Origin: Kitasatospora xanthocidica
GTDB taxonomy: Bacteria > Actinomycetota > Actinomycetes > Streptomycetales > Streptomycetaceae
DNA length: 64,000 nt
Assembly: GCF_014656195.1 (NCBI RefSeq)
Contig: NZ_BNBY01000002.1
Location: forward strand, 94,351 to 158,350
Direction: 5' to 3'
Position 1 is the stretch's first letter. The number at the start of each line of letters is the position of its first letter. This document shows, one piece after another, positions 55,577-64,000 of this stretch. A program made the translations under genes and the position numbers. The notes beneath the pieces are model-generated. The model saw only the letters and a program-made list of their open reading frames with translations. It ran no database searches and was not told the DNA's origin.

Positions 55577-56278
55577 TCAGGGCCGGGCCGGGAGGCGGGC
55601 GAAGCGCAGGGCGAGGCCGTCGAGCAGCGCCTCCAGGCCGGTCTCGAAGGCGCCCTCGTCGACCGACCCGCGGTGCCCGGCCAGCCGGTGCGCCTCGCCG
55701 AGGTGCGGGTAGTCGGCCGCGTCGTAGACCTCGGCGTCCGCCGGGAAGCCGGCCGCGAAGGAGGCCAGCGCGGAGCCGGTGACGAAGTAGCGCATCAGCG
55801 CGCCGATCCTGGTCGCCTGGCCGCGCGGCCAGCCGGCCTCGACCAGGTGGCCGAAGACGGCGTCGGCCAGGCGCAGCGCGTTGGGCCGCCGGCCCGGGCC
55901 CTGGGCGAGGACCGGGACGATGTTGGGGTGGGCGGCCAGCGCGGCGCGGTAGGAGCGGGCCCAGTCGCGCAGCGCCTCCGGCCAGCGGGTCCCGTCGGCT
56001 CCGGCCTCCCGCTCGGCTCCGGCCTCCCGCTCGGCTCCGGCTTCCCCCTCGGCGGTGGCGAACATCGACAGGTCGACTTCGCCGATGACGCTGTCCACCA
56101 CCGCGTCCAGCAGCTCGTCCTTGGTGGCGAAGTGGTTGTAGAGCGAGGGCCCGCTGACCGACAGCTCGGTGGCGAGGCGGCGGGTGGAGAGGGCGTCCAG
56201 CCCCTCCTCGTCGATCAGCCGCAGAGCGGCCGCGACGATGCGCTCGCGGCTGAGCAGCGGGGTGCGTGGGCGGGCCAT
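55577..56278 (-). CDS. TetR family transcriptional regulator
   Basis: A 233-residue TetR protein. The HTH occupies residues 10-55 (RERIVAAALRLIDEEGLDALSTRRLATELSVSGPSLYNHF, in parts). The ligand domain resembles the TetR_C class. A 6-residue insertion is repeated three times (EREAGA) in the middle, from an 18-bp DNA repeat at 55995-56048. It is divergent from the acyl-CoA dehydrogenase gene, and a palindrome in the shared 145-bp gap is its likely operator, so it probably controls the acd-thiolase-fabG genes and itself. Confidence 0.87.
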   Translation of the reverse strand: MARPRTPLLSRERIVAAALRLIDEEGLDALSTRRLATELSVSGPSLYNHFATKDELLDAVVDSVIGEVDLSMFATAEGEAGAEREAGAEREAGADGTRWPEALRDWARSYRAALAAHPNIVPVLAQGPGRRPNALRLADAVFGHLVEAGWPRGQATRIGALMRYFVTGSALASFAAGFPADAEVYDAADYPHLGEAHRLAGHRGSVDEGAFETGLEALLDGLALRFARLPARP

Positions 56279-56370
56279 CGTGGCGTCTTCCTCCGGTCGG
56301 GTGGGTGAGGACCGATTCTGTCAGGCGCCTCTTCCCAGCACGGGCCGGTCGGGGCTACAGTCCCACCATA

Positions 56371-56389
56371 AAACTTGCAGCGCTAGTTT
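56371..56389. promoter_or_regulatory. Candidate TetR operator between regulator and acyl-CoA dehydrogenase
   Basis: AAACTTGC-AGC-GCTAGTTT is a 19-bp inverted repeat (7 of 8 positions paired) in an AT-rich patch of the divergent gap. TTGCAG inside it (56375-56380) could be a -35 for the dehydrogenase gene. Confidence 0.55.
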
Positions 56390-56423
56390 ATTGCCCGCGC
56401 TGATCTCTTGGTGAGGAGCCGCC

Positions 56424-57587
56424 GTGAACCTGGAGTTGTCCGAGGAGCAGAGCGCCGTCCGGGACCTCGCGGCCTCCTTCACCGACCGCGAGATCGTGCC
56501 GTACGCCGCCGAGTGGGACCGCGCCGAGTCCGTGGACCGCGCGATCATCGGCAAACTGGCGAAGGTCGGCTTCCTCGGCCTGACCATCCCCGAGGAGTAC
56601 GGCGGCAGCGGCGGCGACCACCTCGCGTACTGCCTGGTGCTGGAGGAGCTGGGGCGCGGCGACTCCGCCGTGCGCGGGATCGTCTCGGTCTCGCTCGGCC
56701 TGGTCGCCAAGTCGGTCAACGGCTTCGGCACCGAAGAGCAGAAGCGGCACTGGCTGCCCCGGCTCACCTCCGGCGAGGCGCTCGCCTGCTTCGCGCTGAC
56801 CGAGCCCGGCACCGGCTCGGACGCCGCCAACCTCACCACCCGCGCGGTGCGGGACGGCTCGGACTGGCTGATCAGCGGCGCCAAGATGTTCATCACCAAC
56901 GGCACCTGGGCCGACGTCGCCCTGGTCTTCGCCCGCACCGGCGGCAGCGAGCCCGAGCAGCGCGGCCACCGGGGCATCACCGCCTTCCTCGTCCCCACCG
57001 ACCTGCCCGGCTTCACCCGCACCGAGGTCCACGGCAAGCTCGGCCTGCGCGGCCAGGCCACCGCCGAACTCTCCTTCGAGGACGTCCGGGTGCCGGACAG
57101 CGCCCGGCTCGGCGAGGTCGGCAAGGGCTTCACGGTGGCGATGGCCGCGCTGGCCAAGGGCCGGATGTCGGTCGCGGCCGGCTGCGTGGGCATCGCCCGG
57201 GCCTGCCTGGAGGCCGCCGTCCGCTACGCGGGCGAGCGCGAGCAGTTCGGCCGCCCGATCGCCTCGCACCAGCTCGTCCAGGAACTGCTGGCCGGCATCG
57301 CCGTGGACGTCGAGGCGGCCCGGCTGCTCACCTGGAAGGTCGCCGACCACATCGAGCGCGGCCTGCCGTTCGCCACCGAGTCCTCCGTCGCCAAGCTCTA
57401 CGCGAGCGAGGCCGCCGTCCGGGCCGCCAACAACGCGCTCCAGGTGTTCGGCGGGTACGGGTTCATCGACGAGTACCCGGTCGGCAAGTACCTGCGCGAC
57501 GCGCGGGTGATGACCCTCTACGAGGGCACCAGCCAGATCCACCAGCTGCTCATCGGACGCGCCCTCACCGGCGTCAACGCCTTCTGA
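56424..57587 (+). CDS. Acyl-CoA dehydrogenase
   Basis: A 387-residue flavoprotein of the acyl-CoA dehydrogenase family. [15 protein letters not shown] and [11 protein letters not shown] are the FAD/substrate signatures. [12 protein letters not shown] and the C-terminal catalytic Glu in [17 protein letters not shown] identify the short-chain group. It introduces the C2-C3 double bond. The GTG is preceded by GAGGAG. It is the first gene of a probable three-gene unit. Confidence 0.92.
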   Translation: MNLELSEEQSAVRDLAASFTDREIVPYAAEWDRAESVDRAIIGKLAKVGFLGLTIPEEYGGSGGDHLAYCLVLEELGRGDSAVRGIVSVSLGLVAKSVNGFGTEEQKRHWLPRLTSGEALACFALTEPGTGSDAANLTTRAVRDGSDWLISGAKMFITNGTWADVALVFARTGGSEPEQRGHRGITAFLVPTDLPGFTRTEVHGKLGLRGQATAELSFEDVRVPDSARLGEVGKGFTVAMAALAKGRMSVAAGCVGIARACLEAAVRYAGEREQFGRPIASHQLVQELLAGIAVDVEAARLLTWKVADHIERGLPFATESSVAKLYASEAAVRAANNALQVFGGYGFIDEYPVGKYLRDARVMTLYEGTSQIHQLLIGRALTGVNAF

Positions 57588-57634
57588 CCCACCCCATCGG
57601 TACTGACCCGCCCATCGACAAGGAGCCCGACGAC

Positions 57635-58834
<1,200 letters not shown>

Positions 58835-58887
58835 GACACCCGCAGGATCCGACACCTTTGAGGGAGTCCCCGGTGGGGAGCCCTCCA

Positions 58888-58912
58888 GTGTTCGAATGTT
58901 CACGTGTTCGAA
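58888..58912 (+). promoter_or_regulatory. Paired GTGTTCGAA elements upstream of fabG-like gene
   Basis: The 9-bp GTGTTCGAA occurs at 58888-58896 and 58904-58912, each holding the palindrome TTCGAA. The second runs into the AAGGAG ribosome-binding site. It may be a regulatory site or a chance repeat. Confidence 0.3.
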
Positions 58913-58921
58913 GGAGATGAG

Positions 58922-59680
58922 ATGGCCCGTTTCACCGGGAAGGTCGCCGTGGTGACCGGCGCGGCGCAGGGCATCGGGGCGGCCACCGCCCGTCTGCTGG
59001 CGGAGGAGGGCGCGGCGGTCGCCGTGGTCGACCTCAGCGCCGAACGGGCGGCCGGGACGGTCGCCGAGATCACCGCCAAGGGCGGCACCGCCCGGGCGTA
59101 CGGCTGCGACGTGGCCGACTACGACGCCGTCGAGGCGGTCTTCGCGCAGGTCGCGGGGGACTTCGGCGGGGTGCACATCCTGGTCAACAACGCCGGGATC
59201 ACCCGGGACAACCTGTTCTTCAAGATGCCCAAGGCCGACTGGGACGCGGTGCTGACGGTCAACCTGACCAGCGCGTACAACTGCAGCCACGTCGCGCAGA
59301 AGTACATGGTGGCGCAGAAGTACGGGAAGATCGTCTCGCTCAGCTCGCGCTCGGCCCTCGGCAACCGGGGCCAGGCCAACTACGCGGCCGCCAAGGCCGG
59401 CATCCAGGGCCTCACCGCGACCCTGGCGATCGAGCTCGGCCCGTTCAACGTCAACGTCAACGCCGTCGCCCCCGGTTACATCGCCACCGCGATGACCGCG
59501 GCCACCGCCGAGCGGGTCGGCAGCTCGGCCGAGGAGCACCAGACCGAGGTCGCCGCCCGGACGCCGCTGCGCCGGGTCGGGCAGCCGGAGGAGGTCGCGT
59601 CGGTGGTCGCCTTCCTGGCGAGCGAGGACGCCTCGTACGTCAGCGGGCAGACGCTGTACGTCAACGGCGGCGCCCGGTAG
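58922..59680 (+). CDS. 3-oxoacyl-[acyl-carrier-protein] reductase / SDR family oxidoreductase (FabG-like)
   Basis: A 252-residue short-chain dehydrogenase. The Rossmann motif is VVTGAAQGIGAATA; NNAGITRDNLFFKM, the catalytic Ser (SLSSRSALGN) and YAAAKAG (Tyr and Lys) are FabG-like. It reduces 3-oxoacyl thioesters with NADPH or, in this context, oxidises 3-hydroxyacyl-CoA. ATG 58922 has AAGGAG 5 nt upstream. It probably belongs with the preceding dehydrogenase and thiolase. Confidence 0.9.
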   Translation: MARFTGKVAVVTGAAQGIGAATARLLAEEGAAVAVVDLSAERAAGTVAEITAKGGTARAYGCDVADYDAVEAVFAQVAGDFGGVHILVNNAGITRDNLFFKMPKADWDAVLTVNLTSAYNCSHVAQKYMVAQKYGKIVSLSSRSALGNRGQANYAAAKAGIQGLTATLAIELGPFNVNVNAVAPGYIATAMTAATAERVGSSAEEHQTEVAARTPLRRVGQPEEVASVVAFLASEDASYVSGQTLYVNGGAR

Positions 59681-59710
59681 TAGGCAAGAGCGATGAACAG
59701 TGGATACTCT

Positions 59711-59729
59711 TGATATTCATTGAATATCA
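59711..59729. promoter_or_regulatory. 19-bp perfect AT-rich palindrome
   Basis: TGATATTCA-T-TGAATATCA lies 30 bp after the fabG-like stop and 17 bp before a terminator. Its base composition is far from its surroundings and it could bind a dimeric regulator. Confidence 0.5.
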
Positions 59730-59745
59730 CTGACGTGTCGCCACG

Positions 59746-59796
59746 AGGCCGTCCCAGGTGCGCAGTTACTTTCACCAGGGACGGCCTTTACCTTTT
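59746..59796 (+). terminator. Rho-independent terminator of the acd-thiolase-fabG unit
   Basis: AGGCCGTCCC (59746-59755) pairs with GGGACGGCCT (59778-59787). An inner GGTG/CACC extends the stem past one mismatch. TTTACCTTTTTT follows directly, which is the only classical U-rich terminator in the window. Confidence 0.88.
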
Positions 59797-59930
59797 TTCG
59801 TGGCCGAACATGACCATGGCCATGATCATATGACCCCACCAACGGACTATGGCACGATCCTGCGGCTCTCGATGGGATGGCCCAACCGACCCGACCGGAC
59901 CTGGTCGGGCCCTGCGTCCCAAGGAGTTCC

Positions 59931-61301
59931 ATGGGCAGCCCCGCTTCCCTCCGTCGCGCCCTGGCTCTGCTCGCCGTCGGGGCCACCGCCCTCACGGCCG
60001 GCACCGTCGCCGTACCGGCCGTCGGCACCGCGACCGCCGCCCCCTCGCACGACCTCGCGGGCGTCCACGTCCGCCCCGCCTCCTTCGGGCACCACAACGT
60101 CCAGGCGCGGCCGGCCCCGCTGACCACCACCCAGTGCGTCAGCCAGATCGGCATCCACTGCTACTCGCCGCTCCAGTACCGCGAGGCCTACAACCTCAAC
60201 CCGCTGTACGCGCAGGGCGTCACGGGCAAGGGCCGCACGATCGTCATCGTCGACTCCTTCGGCTCGCCGACCATCCAGCACGACCTGGAGGTCTTCGACA
60301 AGCAGTGGGGCATCCCGGACACCAACGTCGAGGTGGTCAAGTGGGGCAACGTCCCCGTCTTCGACCCGAAGAACCCCGACCACACCGGCTGGGCCGGTGA
60401 GACCACCCTGGACGTCGAGTACGCCCACGCGGTCGCCCCCGACGCCCACATCATCCTGGTCGAGACCGGCGTCGCCGAGACCGAGGGCACCACCGGCCTG
60501 CCCGAGATGATGGACGCCGAGAAGAGCCTCATCAAGCAGGGCCGCGGCGACGTCATCTCGCAGAGCTTCGGCGCCACCGAGAACACCTTCCCGGGCTTCG
60601 ACAAGGGCGACTTCAAGTCGATCACCGACCTGCGCTACGCCTTCAAGGCCGCCGCCGACCGCAACGTCACCGTGCTGGCCGCCTCCGGCGACAACGGCGC
60701 CACCGACGCCAAGGAGAACGGCACCGACCTGTACCCGTTCAAGGTCAACTCCTGGCCGTCCTCGGACCCGCTGGTCACCTCCGTCGGCGGCACCCAGCTC
60801 ACCCTGGACGACTCCGGCAAGCGCACCGCGGACGACAAGGTCTGGCACGACCAGTACGGCGCCGGCGGCGGTGGCGTCTCCGGCGTCTTCGAGCGCCCGC
60901 TGTACCAGACCGGCGTCGCCAACGTCACCGGCAACCACCGCGGCACGCCCGACATCAGCATGAGCGCGGCCGTCGACGGCGGGGCCTGGACCTACGAGTC
61001 CTACGACCCGACCGCGGTCGGCTGGCACCTCACCGGCGGCACCAGCGAGGCCACCCCGATCTTCTCGGGCGTCGTCGCGCTCGCCGACCAGCTCGCCGGC
61101 TACCGCCTCGGCCAGATCAACTGGCGCATGTACGGCCTCAGCCTGCTCCCGAGCCAGTGGAGCGGCATCAAGGACGTCAAGGAGGGCGACAACGGCTGGA
61201 ACGGCGTCACCGGCTACAACGCCGCTCCGGGCTACGACCTCGCCAGCGGCCTGGGCACCATCGACGCGACCAAGTTCGTGCACGCGATCGCCGGTCGCTG
61301 A
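59931..61301 (+). CDS. Secreted S53 family serine-carboxyl peptidase (sedolisin-like)
   Basis: A 456-residue protein with a Sec-type signal peptide (MGSPASLRRALALLAVGATALTAG, cut near residue 37 at ATAA). The S53 catalytic set is present: Glu157 and Asp161 in GETTLDVEYAHAVAP, oxyanion Asp254 in AASGDNGA, and Ser372 in GGTSEATPIF. Only about 65 residues lie between the start and the catalytic domain, so the usual N-terminal prodomain is missing or very short. AAGGAG lies 4 nt before the ATG. The gene is convergent with the caspase-like gene across heptad array 6. Confidence 0.92.
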   Translation: MGSPASLRRALALLAVGATALTAGTVAVPAVGTATAAPSHDLAGVHVRPASFGHHNVQARPAPLTTTQCVSQIGIHCYSPLQYREAYNLNPLYAQGVTGKGRTIVIVDSFGSPTIQHDLEVFDKQWGIPDTNVEVVKWGNVPVFDPKNPDHTGWAGETTLDVEYAHAVAPDAHIILVETGVAETEGTTGLPEMMDAEKSLIKQGRGDVISQSFGATENTFPGFDKGDFKSITDLRYAFKAAADRNVTVLAASGDNGATDAKENGTDLYPFKVNSWPSSDPLVTSVGGTQLTLDDSGKRTADDKVWHDQYGAGGGGVSGVFERPLYQTGVANVTGNHRGTPDISMSAAVDGGAWTYESYDPTAVGWHLTGGTSEATPIFSGVVALADQLAGYRLGQINWRMYGLSLLPSQWSGIKDVKEGDNGWNGVTGYNAAPGYDLASGLGTIDATKFVHAIAGR

Positions 61302-61325
61302 TCGGGGTAGCAGCAGCTGATCGCT

Positions 61326-61486
61326 GACAAATGACAGCGGACAGATAACAGATTTCGAAATCTGTTATCTGTCCGCTGTTTTCTGTTTGCTGTTTTCCGT
61401 CAGTCGTCAGTTGTCAGCTGTCGTTCGTCGGCTGACGGCTGACGACTGACGACTGACGACTGACGACTGATAACCGTCGATTGTCA
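61326..61486. repeat. Heptad array 6, composite, between convergent genes
   Basis: Left units are GACAAAT, GACAGCG, GACAGAT, AACAGAT (61326-61353). The centre is TTC|GAA. Ten right units follow (ATCTGTT, ATCTGTC, CGCTGTT, TTCTGTT, TGCTGTT, TTCCGTC, AGTCGTC, AGTTGTC, AGCTGTC, GTTCGTC). A second block of left units then appears (GACGGCT and four GACGACT, 61434-61468), and GTC-GATTGTC closes into the stop of the opposite gene (61484-61486). Bases 61334-61379 form a perfect 46-bp palindrome without a loop. Confidence 0.96.
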
Positions 61487-63820
61487 GCCGGTGGCGGCCA
61501 GTTGGGCGAGGTAGCGCTCGGCGGCGCGGAGCTTGCGGCCCTCGGGGCCCGGGAGGTAGGCGCGCAGCTCGATGATCTCCGGGGCGATGCGGATCGCCTC
61601 CGCCCGGTCGGTGATCGAGCGCCAGCAGGCCTCCGCGTTGGTGGCCGCCTGCTGGGTCTCCGGGTGGTCCGGGCCCTGGGAGCGGAGCAGCGTCAGGGCC
61701 ACCTCGCGGTAGATGTCCGCGGCCTCGGCCGATCGGCCCGCCAGCCGGCACACGTGCGCCCGGACCTGGCGCACCTGGAGGACCGGCTCGGAGACCGCGC
61801 CGTGCTCGGCGATCGCCTCCAGCTCCAGGGCGAAGGCCAGGTCGGTCGCGGCGGCGTGGTCCCCGGCATCGGCGCTGCGGACGATCCGTCCGATGACCTC
61901 GCGGTAGTCGGCGCGGGGCGGGGCGGCCGCGGACGCGTCGTCGGCGGGGGCCTCCTCGACGGGGGCCTTGTCCTGCGGCACGGTGCCGGTGGGCAGCTCG
62001 GCGGTCGGCGCGTCCTCGGCGGTCAGCTCGGCGGTCGGCGCCTCGTCCGTGGGCAGCTCGGCGGTGGGCGCCTCGTCGGTGAACAGTTCGGCCGTCGGCG
62101 CCTCGTCGGCGGGAGCCTCGTCCGTCGGCCCGGCCCCGGCCGGGACCGCGTCCCGGGGCTCCTCTGCGGCCTCGGCCGGCACCGCGTCCTCCACCTGCGG
62201 GAGTTCGGCCGCGGCCCCCGTCCCGGACTCGGGCTCGGCGTCCACGACCTCCGGCCGCTCCTTGAGGAGGGTGACACCCGCCGGGAACGCGCCGTCCTCG
62301 GGCACCGTGTCGGTGGGCACGGTGTCGGCGGGCGCGGTGTCGGCCGGGGCCGGCTTGCGCAGGGTCACGCCGGGTGCCGCCTCGGGTGCGGTGGCCTCCG
62401 CGACCTCGACGACCGCGCCGGGCTCGACCTGCTCGACGGCCTCGACCGACTCGACGGGCTCCGCGGACCCGCCCGCCTTCAGCAGGCTGACCGGGCGGGC
62501 CGGTCGGGGCGGGGTGGGCGGTACGCCCGGCTTGACCAGGCTCACCGGTCCGCCGGCGGGGGTCACCGGGGTGACGGGCGGGGCCTGCACCGGCCGCGCG
62601 ATGAGGTCGTCCTGCGGCTGCCCCGGACGCGGCACCAGCGGCACCGGGTACGGCGGGGCCTCCACGGCCACCGCGTCCGTGAACGGCGCCGCCTCCGCGA
62701 ACGGCGCGGCGTCCGTGAACGGCACCGGGTCCGCGAACGGCGCCGCCTCCGTCACCGGCGGCAGGTCGGCCGTCGGGCCGTCGCCGCGCCGCGCGGTGTT
62801 GCGGAAGAACGGGCGGTCCGGGGCGTGCGTGGCCAGGATGACGACGTCCGGCCGCAGCACCGAGTACACCTGCTGCCGCAGTTGCTCGGGCGCGAGCACC
62901 TCGCCGGCGCCGGGCCGGCCGCCGTGCAGCGCCTCGATCAGGGCGCGGGTGAAGGTGCCGATCTGCTCCGGGTCCGGGCTGACGACCGCCCACAGCGGGA
63001 TGCCCTCGCTGAGCGGCGAGACGGTGCCCTGGAGGTACGGCCAGGCGTTCTGGTCGGCGCTCAGGTCGGCGATGACGAGGGTCTGCCACTCGGCCGGGCG
63101 GTGGGCGAGCTCGGCGGCGACGGCCTGCCAGGGCAGGCCGTCCTGCTTGGCGTCGCGCAGGGTCAACTGGAGCTGGCCACCGCGCTTGTCGGCGACCACG
63201 TGGCCGCCCACGTGCACCAGCAGCGGTCCGGGGTGCCGGGAGGCGGCGCGCAGGTGGGCGAGGACGGTGTGCGTGTCGCTGGCGCCGGGGAGGTGGACGG
63301 CGTCCACCGCGTCGGCGGCGAGCAGCACCTGCGGCGAGACGGCGGCGAGCATCGCCGAGAGCACCGGAGCCTGGGTCGGGCCGCCCCGGCCCCAGGTGCG
63401 GCGGCCGGAGTTGCCGTAGCCGCCCTCGATCACCAGGATCCGTCCGCGCGGTGCGGCGCCGAGCCCGCCCGTCCCGGAGGCGGCCGCCCCCGGTGCGCCG
63501 CCGGGTGCGCCACCCGGCACCCCGCCCGCGGCCGGGAACGGCGGCGGCGTGGCCGAGGAGGCCGGGCCCGCGGCGGGCAGGCCGGTGAGGGTCCATCCGG
63601 TCTGCGGGGCGGGGAAGGCCACGGCGGGCGGCGCGAGCGGACGCTCCGGCAGGGCGGCGGGCGCCGTCACGGCCGGGGGCGCGGGCGGCGGCTCGTAGAG
63701 CGCGGCGGGCCCGGGCGGGTGCTCCTCGGCCGGGAGGCGCGGGGGCGGCGGTACGGCGTCCCAGGGGCCCGAATCCGATGCCGGGTCTGGGCCTCCGGAA
63801 ACCGCTGTCGTCTCCGCCAT
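61484..63820 (-). CDS. Caspase-like-domain / TPR protein with long repetitive linker
   Basis: A 778-residue protein with no signal peptide. After a Pro/Ala-rich start, residues about 125-330 (GRILVIEGGYGNSGRRTWGRG, LLVHVGGHVVADKRGG, TLVIADLSADQNAW) look like a caspase/CHAT-type alpha/beta domain. His207 sits in VGGHV, but the position expected for the catalytic Cys reads Asp-Leu-Ser (252-254), so it may be inactive. A linker of over 300 residues is rich in Ala, Pro and Glu and includes four 10-residue DEAPTAELPT-type repeats. Residues about 690-778 look like tetratricopeptide helices. ATG 63820 is used; GTG 63889, with GGAG upstream, is an alternative. Confidence 0.6.
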   Translation of the reverse strand: MAETTAVSGGPDPASDSGPWDAVPPPPRLPAEEHPPGPAALYEPPPAPPAVTAPAALPERPLAPPAVAFPAPQTGWTLTGLPAAGPASSATPPPFPAAGGVPGGAPGGAPGAAASGTGGLGAAPRGRILVIEGGYGNSGRRTWGRGGPTQAPVLSAMLAAVSPQVLLAADAVDAVHLPGASDTHTVLAHLRAASRHPGPLLVHVGGHVVADKRGGQLQLTLRDAKQDGLPWQAVAAELAHRPAEWQTLVIADLSADQNAWPYLQGTVSPLSEGIPLWAVVSPDPEQIGTFTRALIEALHGGRPGAGEVLAPEQLRQQVYSVLRPDVVILATHAPDRPFFRNTARRGDGPTADLPPVTEAAPFADPVPFTDAAPFAEAAPFTDAVAVEAPPYPVPLVPRPGQPQDDLIARPVQAPPVTPVTPAGGPVSLVKPGVPPTPPRPARPVSLLKAGGSAEPVESVEAVEQVEPGAVVEVAEATAPEAAPGVTLRKPAPADTAPADTVPTDTVPEDGAFPAGVTLLKERPEVVDAEPESGTGAAAELPQVEDAVPAEAAEEPRDAVPAGAGPTDEAPADEAPTAELFTDEAPTAELPTDEAPTAELTAEDAPTAELPTGTVPQDKAPVEEAPADDASAAAPPRADYREVIGRIVRSADAGDHAAATDLAFALELEAIAEHGAVSEPVLQVRQVRAHVCRLAGRSAEAADIYREVALTLLRSQGPDHPETQQAATNAEACWRSITDRAEAIRIAPEIIELRAYLPGPEGRKLRAAERYLAQLAATG
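61991..62110 (-). repeat. 30-bp tandem repeat coding for DEAPTAEL-type peptides
   Basis: Four in-frame 30-bp units (core CAGCTCGGCGGTCGGCG at about 61994, 62024, 62054 and 62084) encode successive 10-residue repeats in the linker of the caspase-like protein. Confidence 0.88.
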
Positions 63821-63992
63821 CTCCTGGTCACCGCCCCGCCCCGCCGCTCCCGCGGCGTCTGATGCCCTTGACTGCGTGGCGTCTGCCACCACACTCCGTG
63901 CGCGCCACCCTACGAGATCCCGGCGCACCCGATCCAGGCCGGGTCTCCGATCGGCGCGCCACGCCGCTCGCGGTGCCCGCTATCGTGCCGTC

Positions 63993-64000
63993 ATGACGGG
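63993..64000 (+). CDS. Possible start of a further gene, cut by the window end
   Basis: ATG 63993 lies 6 nt after TATCGT (63981-63986), an arrangement typical of leaderless Streptomyces genes. Only two and a half codons are visible, so no product can be given. Confidence 0.25.

Noticed and set aside
59800..60123. GTG-led frame with EHDHGHDH, suggesting a small metal-binding peptide upstream of the S53 gene
   Set aside because: It has no Shine-Dalgarno, begins inside the terminator tail and then runs out of frame across the S53 gene's signal peptide.

Overview
The window is a GC-rich actinobacterial chromosome segment, most likely from the Streptomycetaceae (Streptomyces or Kitasatospora). 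Signs of this are dense GC-rich genes with GTG starts, GTGA/ATGA overlaps, leaderless-type promoters, an ergothioneine cluster, a GlcP-like sugar porter, a bacterial nitric oxide synthase, a PF04672 methyltransferase and a MurA paralogue carrying an N-terminal helix-turn-helix. No tRNA, rRNA, CRISPR, phage or transposase gene was found.

Layout: (1) 1-17 kb is mostly cobalamin biosynthesis: cobL-cobM-cobK, cbiD, cobIJ-cobH-cobG and cobN, the last behind a cobalamin riboswitch and a small coupled ORF. Interspersed are a DinB-like protein, an HTH-MurA fusion and a Tat-exported metallophosphoesterase. (2) 17-24.5 kb holds housekeeping and accessory genes: lnt, a VOC protein, an AraC/GyrI-like regulator, glutamate dehydrogenase, ribA and an ATP-grasp enzyme. 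(3) 25-39.4 kb looks like an envelope or exopolysaccharide region: a flavin monooxygenase, polytopic membrane proteins, a large membrane-anchored Ser/Thr kinase, a GH16 lipoprotein, a polysaccharide deacetylase, three family-2 glycosyltransferases and a flippase. (4) 39.8-47.7 kb has a PAS-GGDEF-EAL protein, a PF04672 methyltransferase, a GH15 hydrolase, an SRPBCC protein, an antibiotic-monooxygenase-domain protein and a PatB-type C-S lyase. (5) 47.8-55.5 kb is egtABCD, followed by a GlcP-like porter and a nitric oxide synthase. (6) 55.6-59.7 kb is a TetR regulator divergent from an acyl-CoA dehydrogenase/thiolase/FabG set. (7) 59.9-64 kb is a secreted S53 peptidase convergent with a caspase-like/TPR protein.

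The most unusual feature is a family of six intergenic arrays built from a degenerate 7-bp unit. The unit is GACAGAT-like on the left arm and its complement ATCTGTC on the right arm, and the arms meet at a short TTC-centred turn. They lie at about 0.3, 9.1, 19.8, 28.9, 45.6 and 61.4 kb, always at the 3' end of at least one gene. In several cases the array runs exactly from one gene's stop codon to that of the convergent neighbour. Seven is not a multiple of three, so successive TGA-bearing units put stop codons in all frames, and the inverted arms do this on both strands. I know of no described family with this architecture in actinobacteria; the nearest analogy is the cyanobacterial heptamer STRR repeats.
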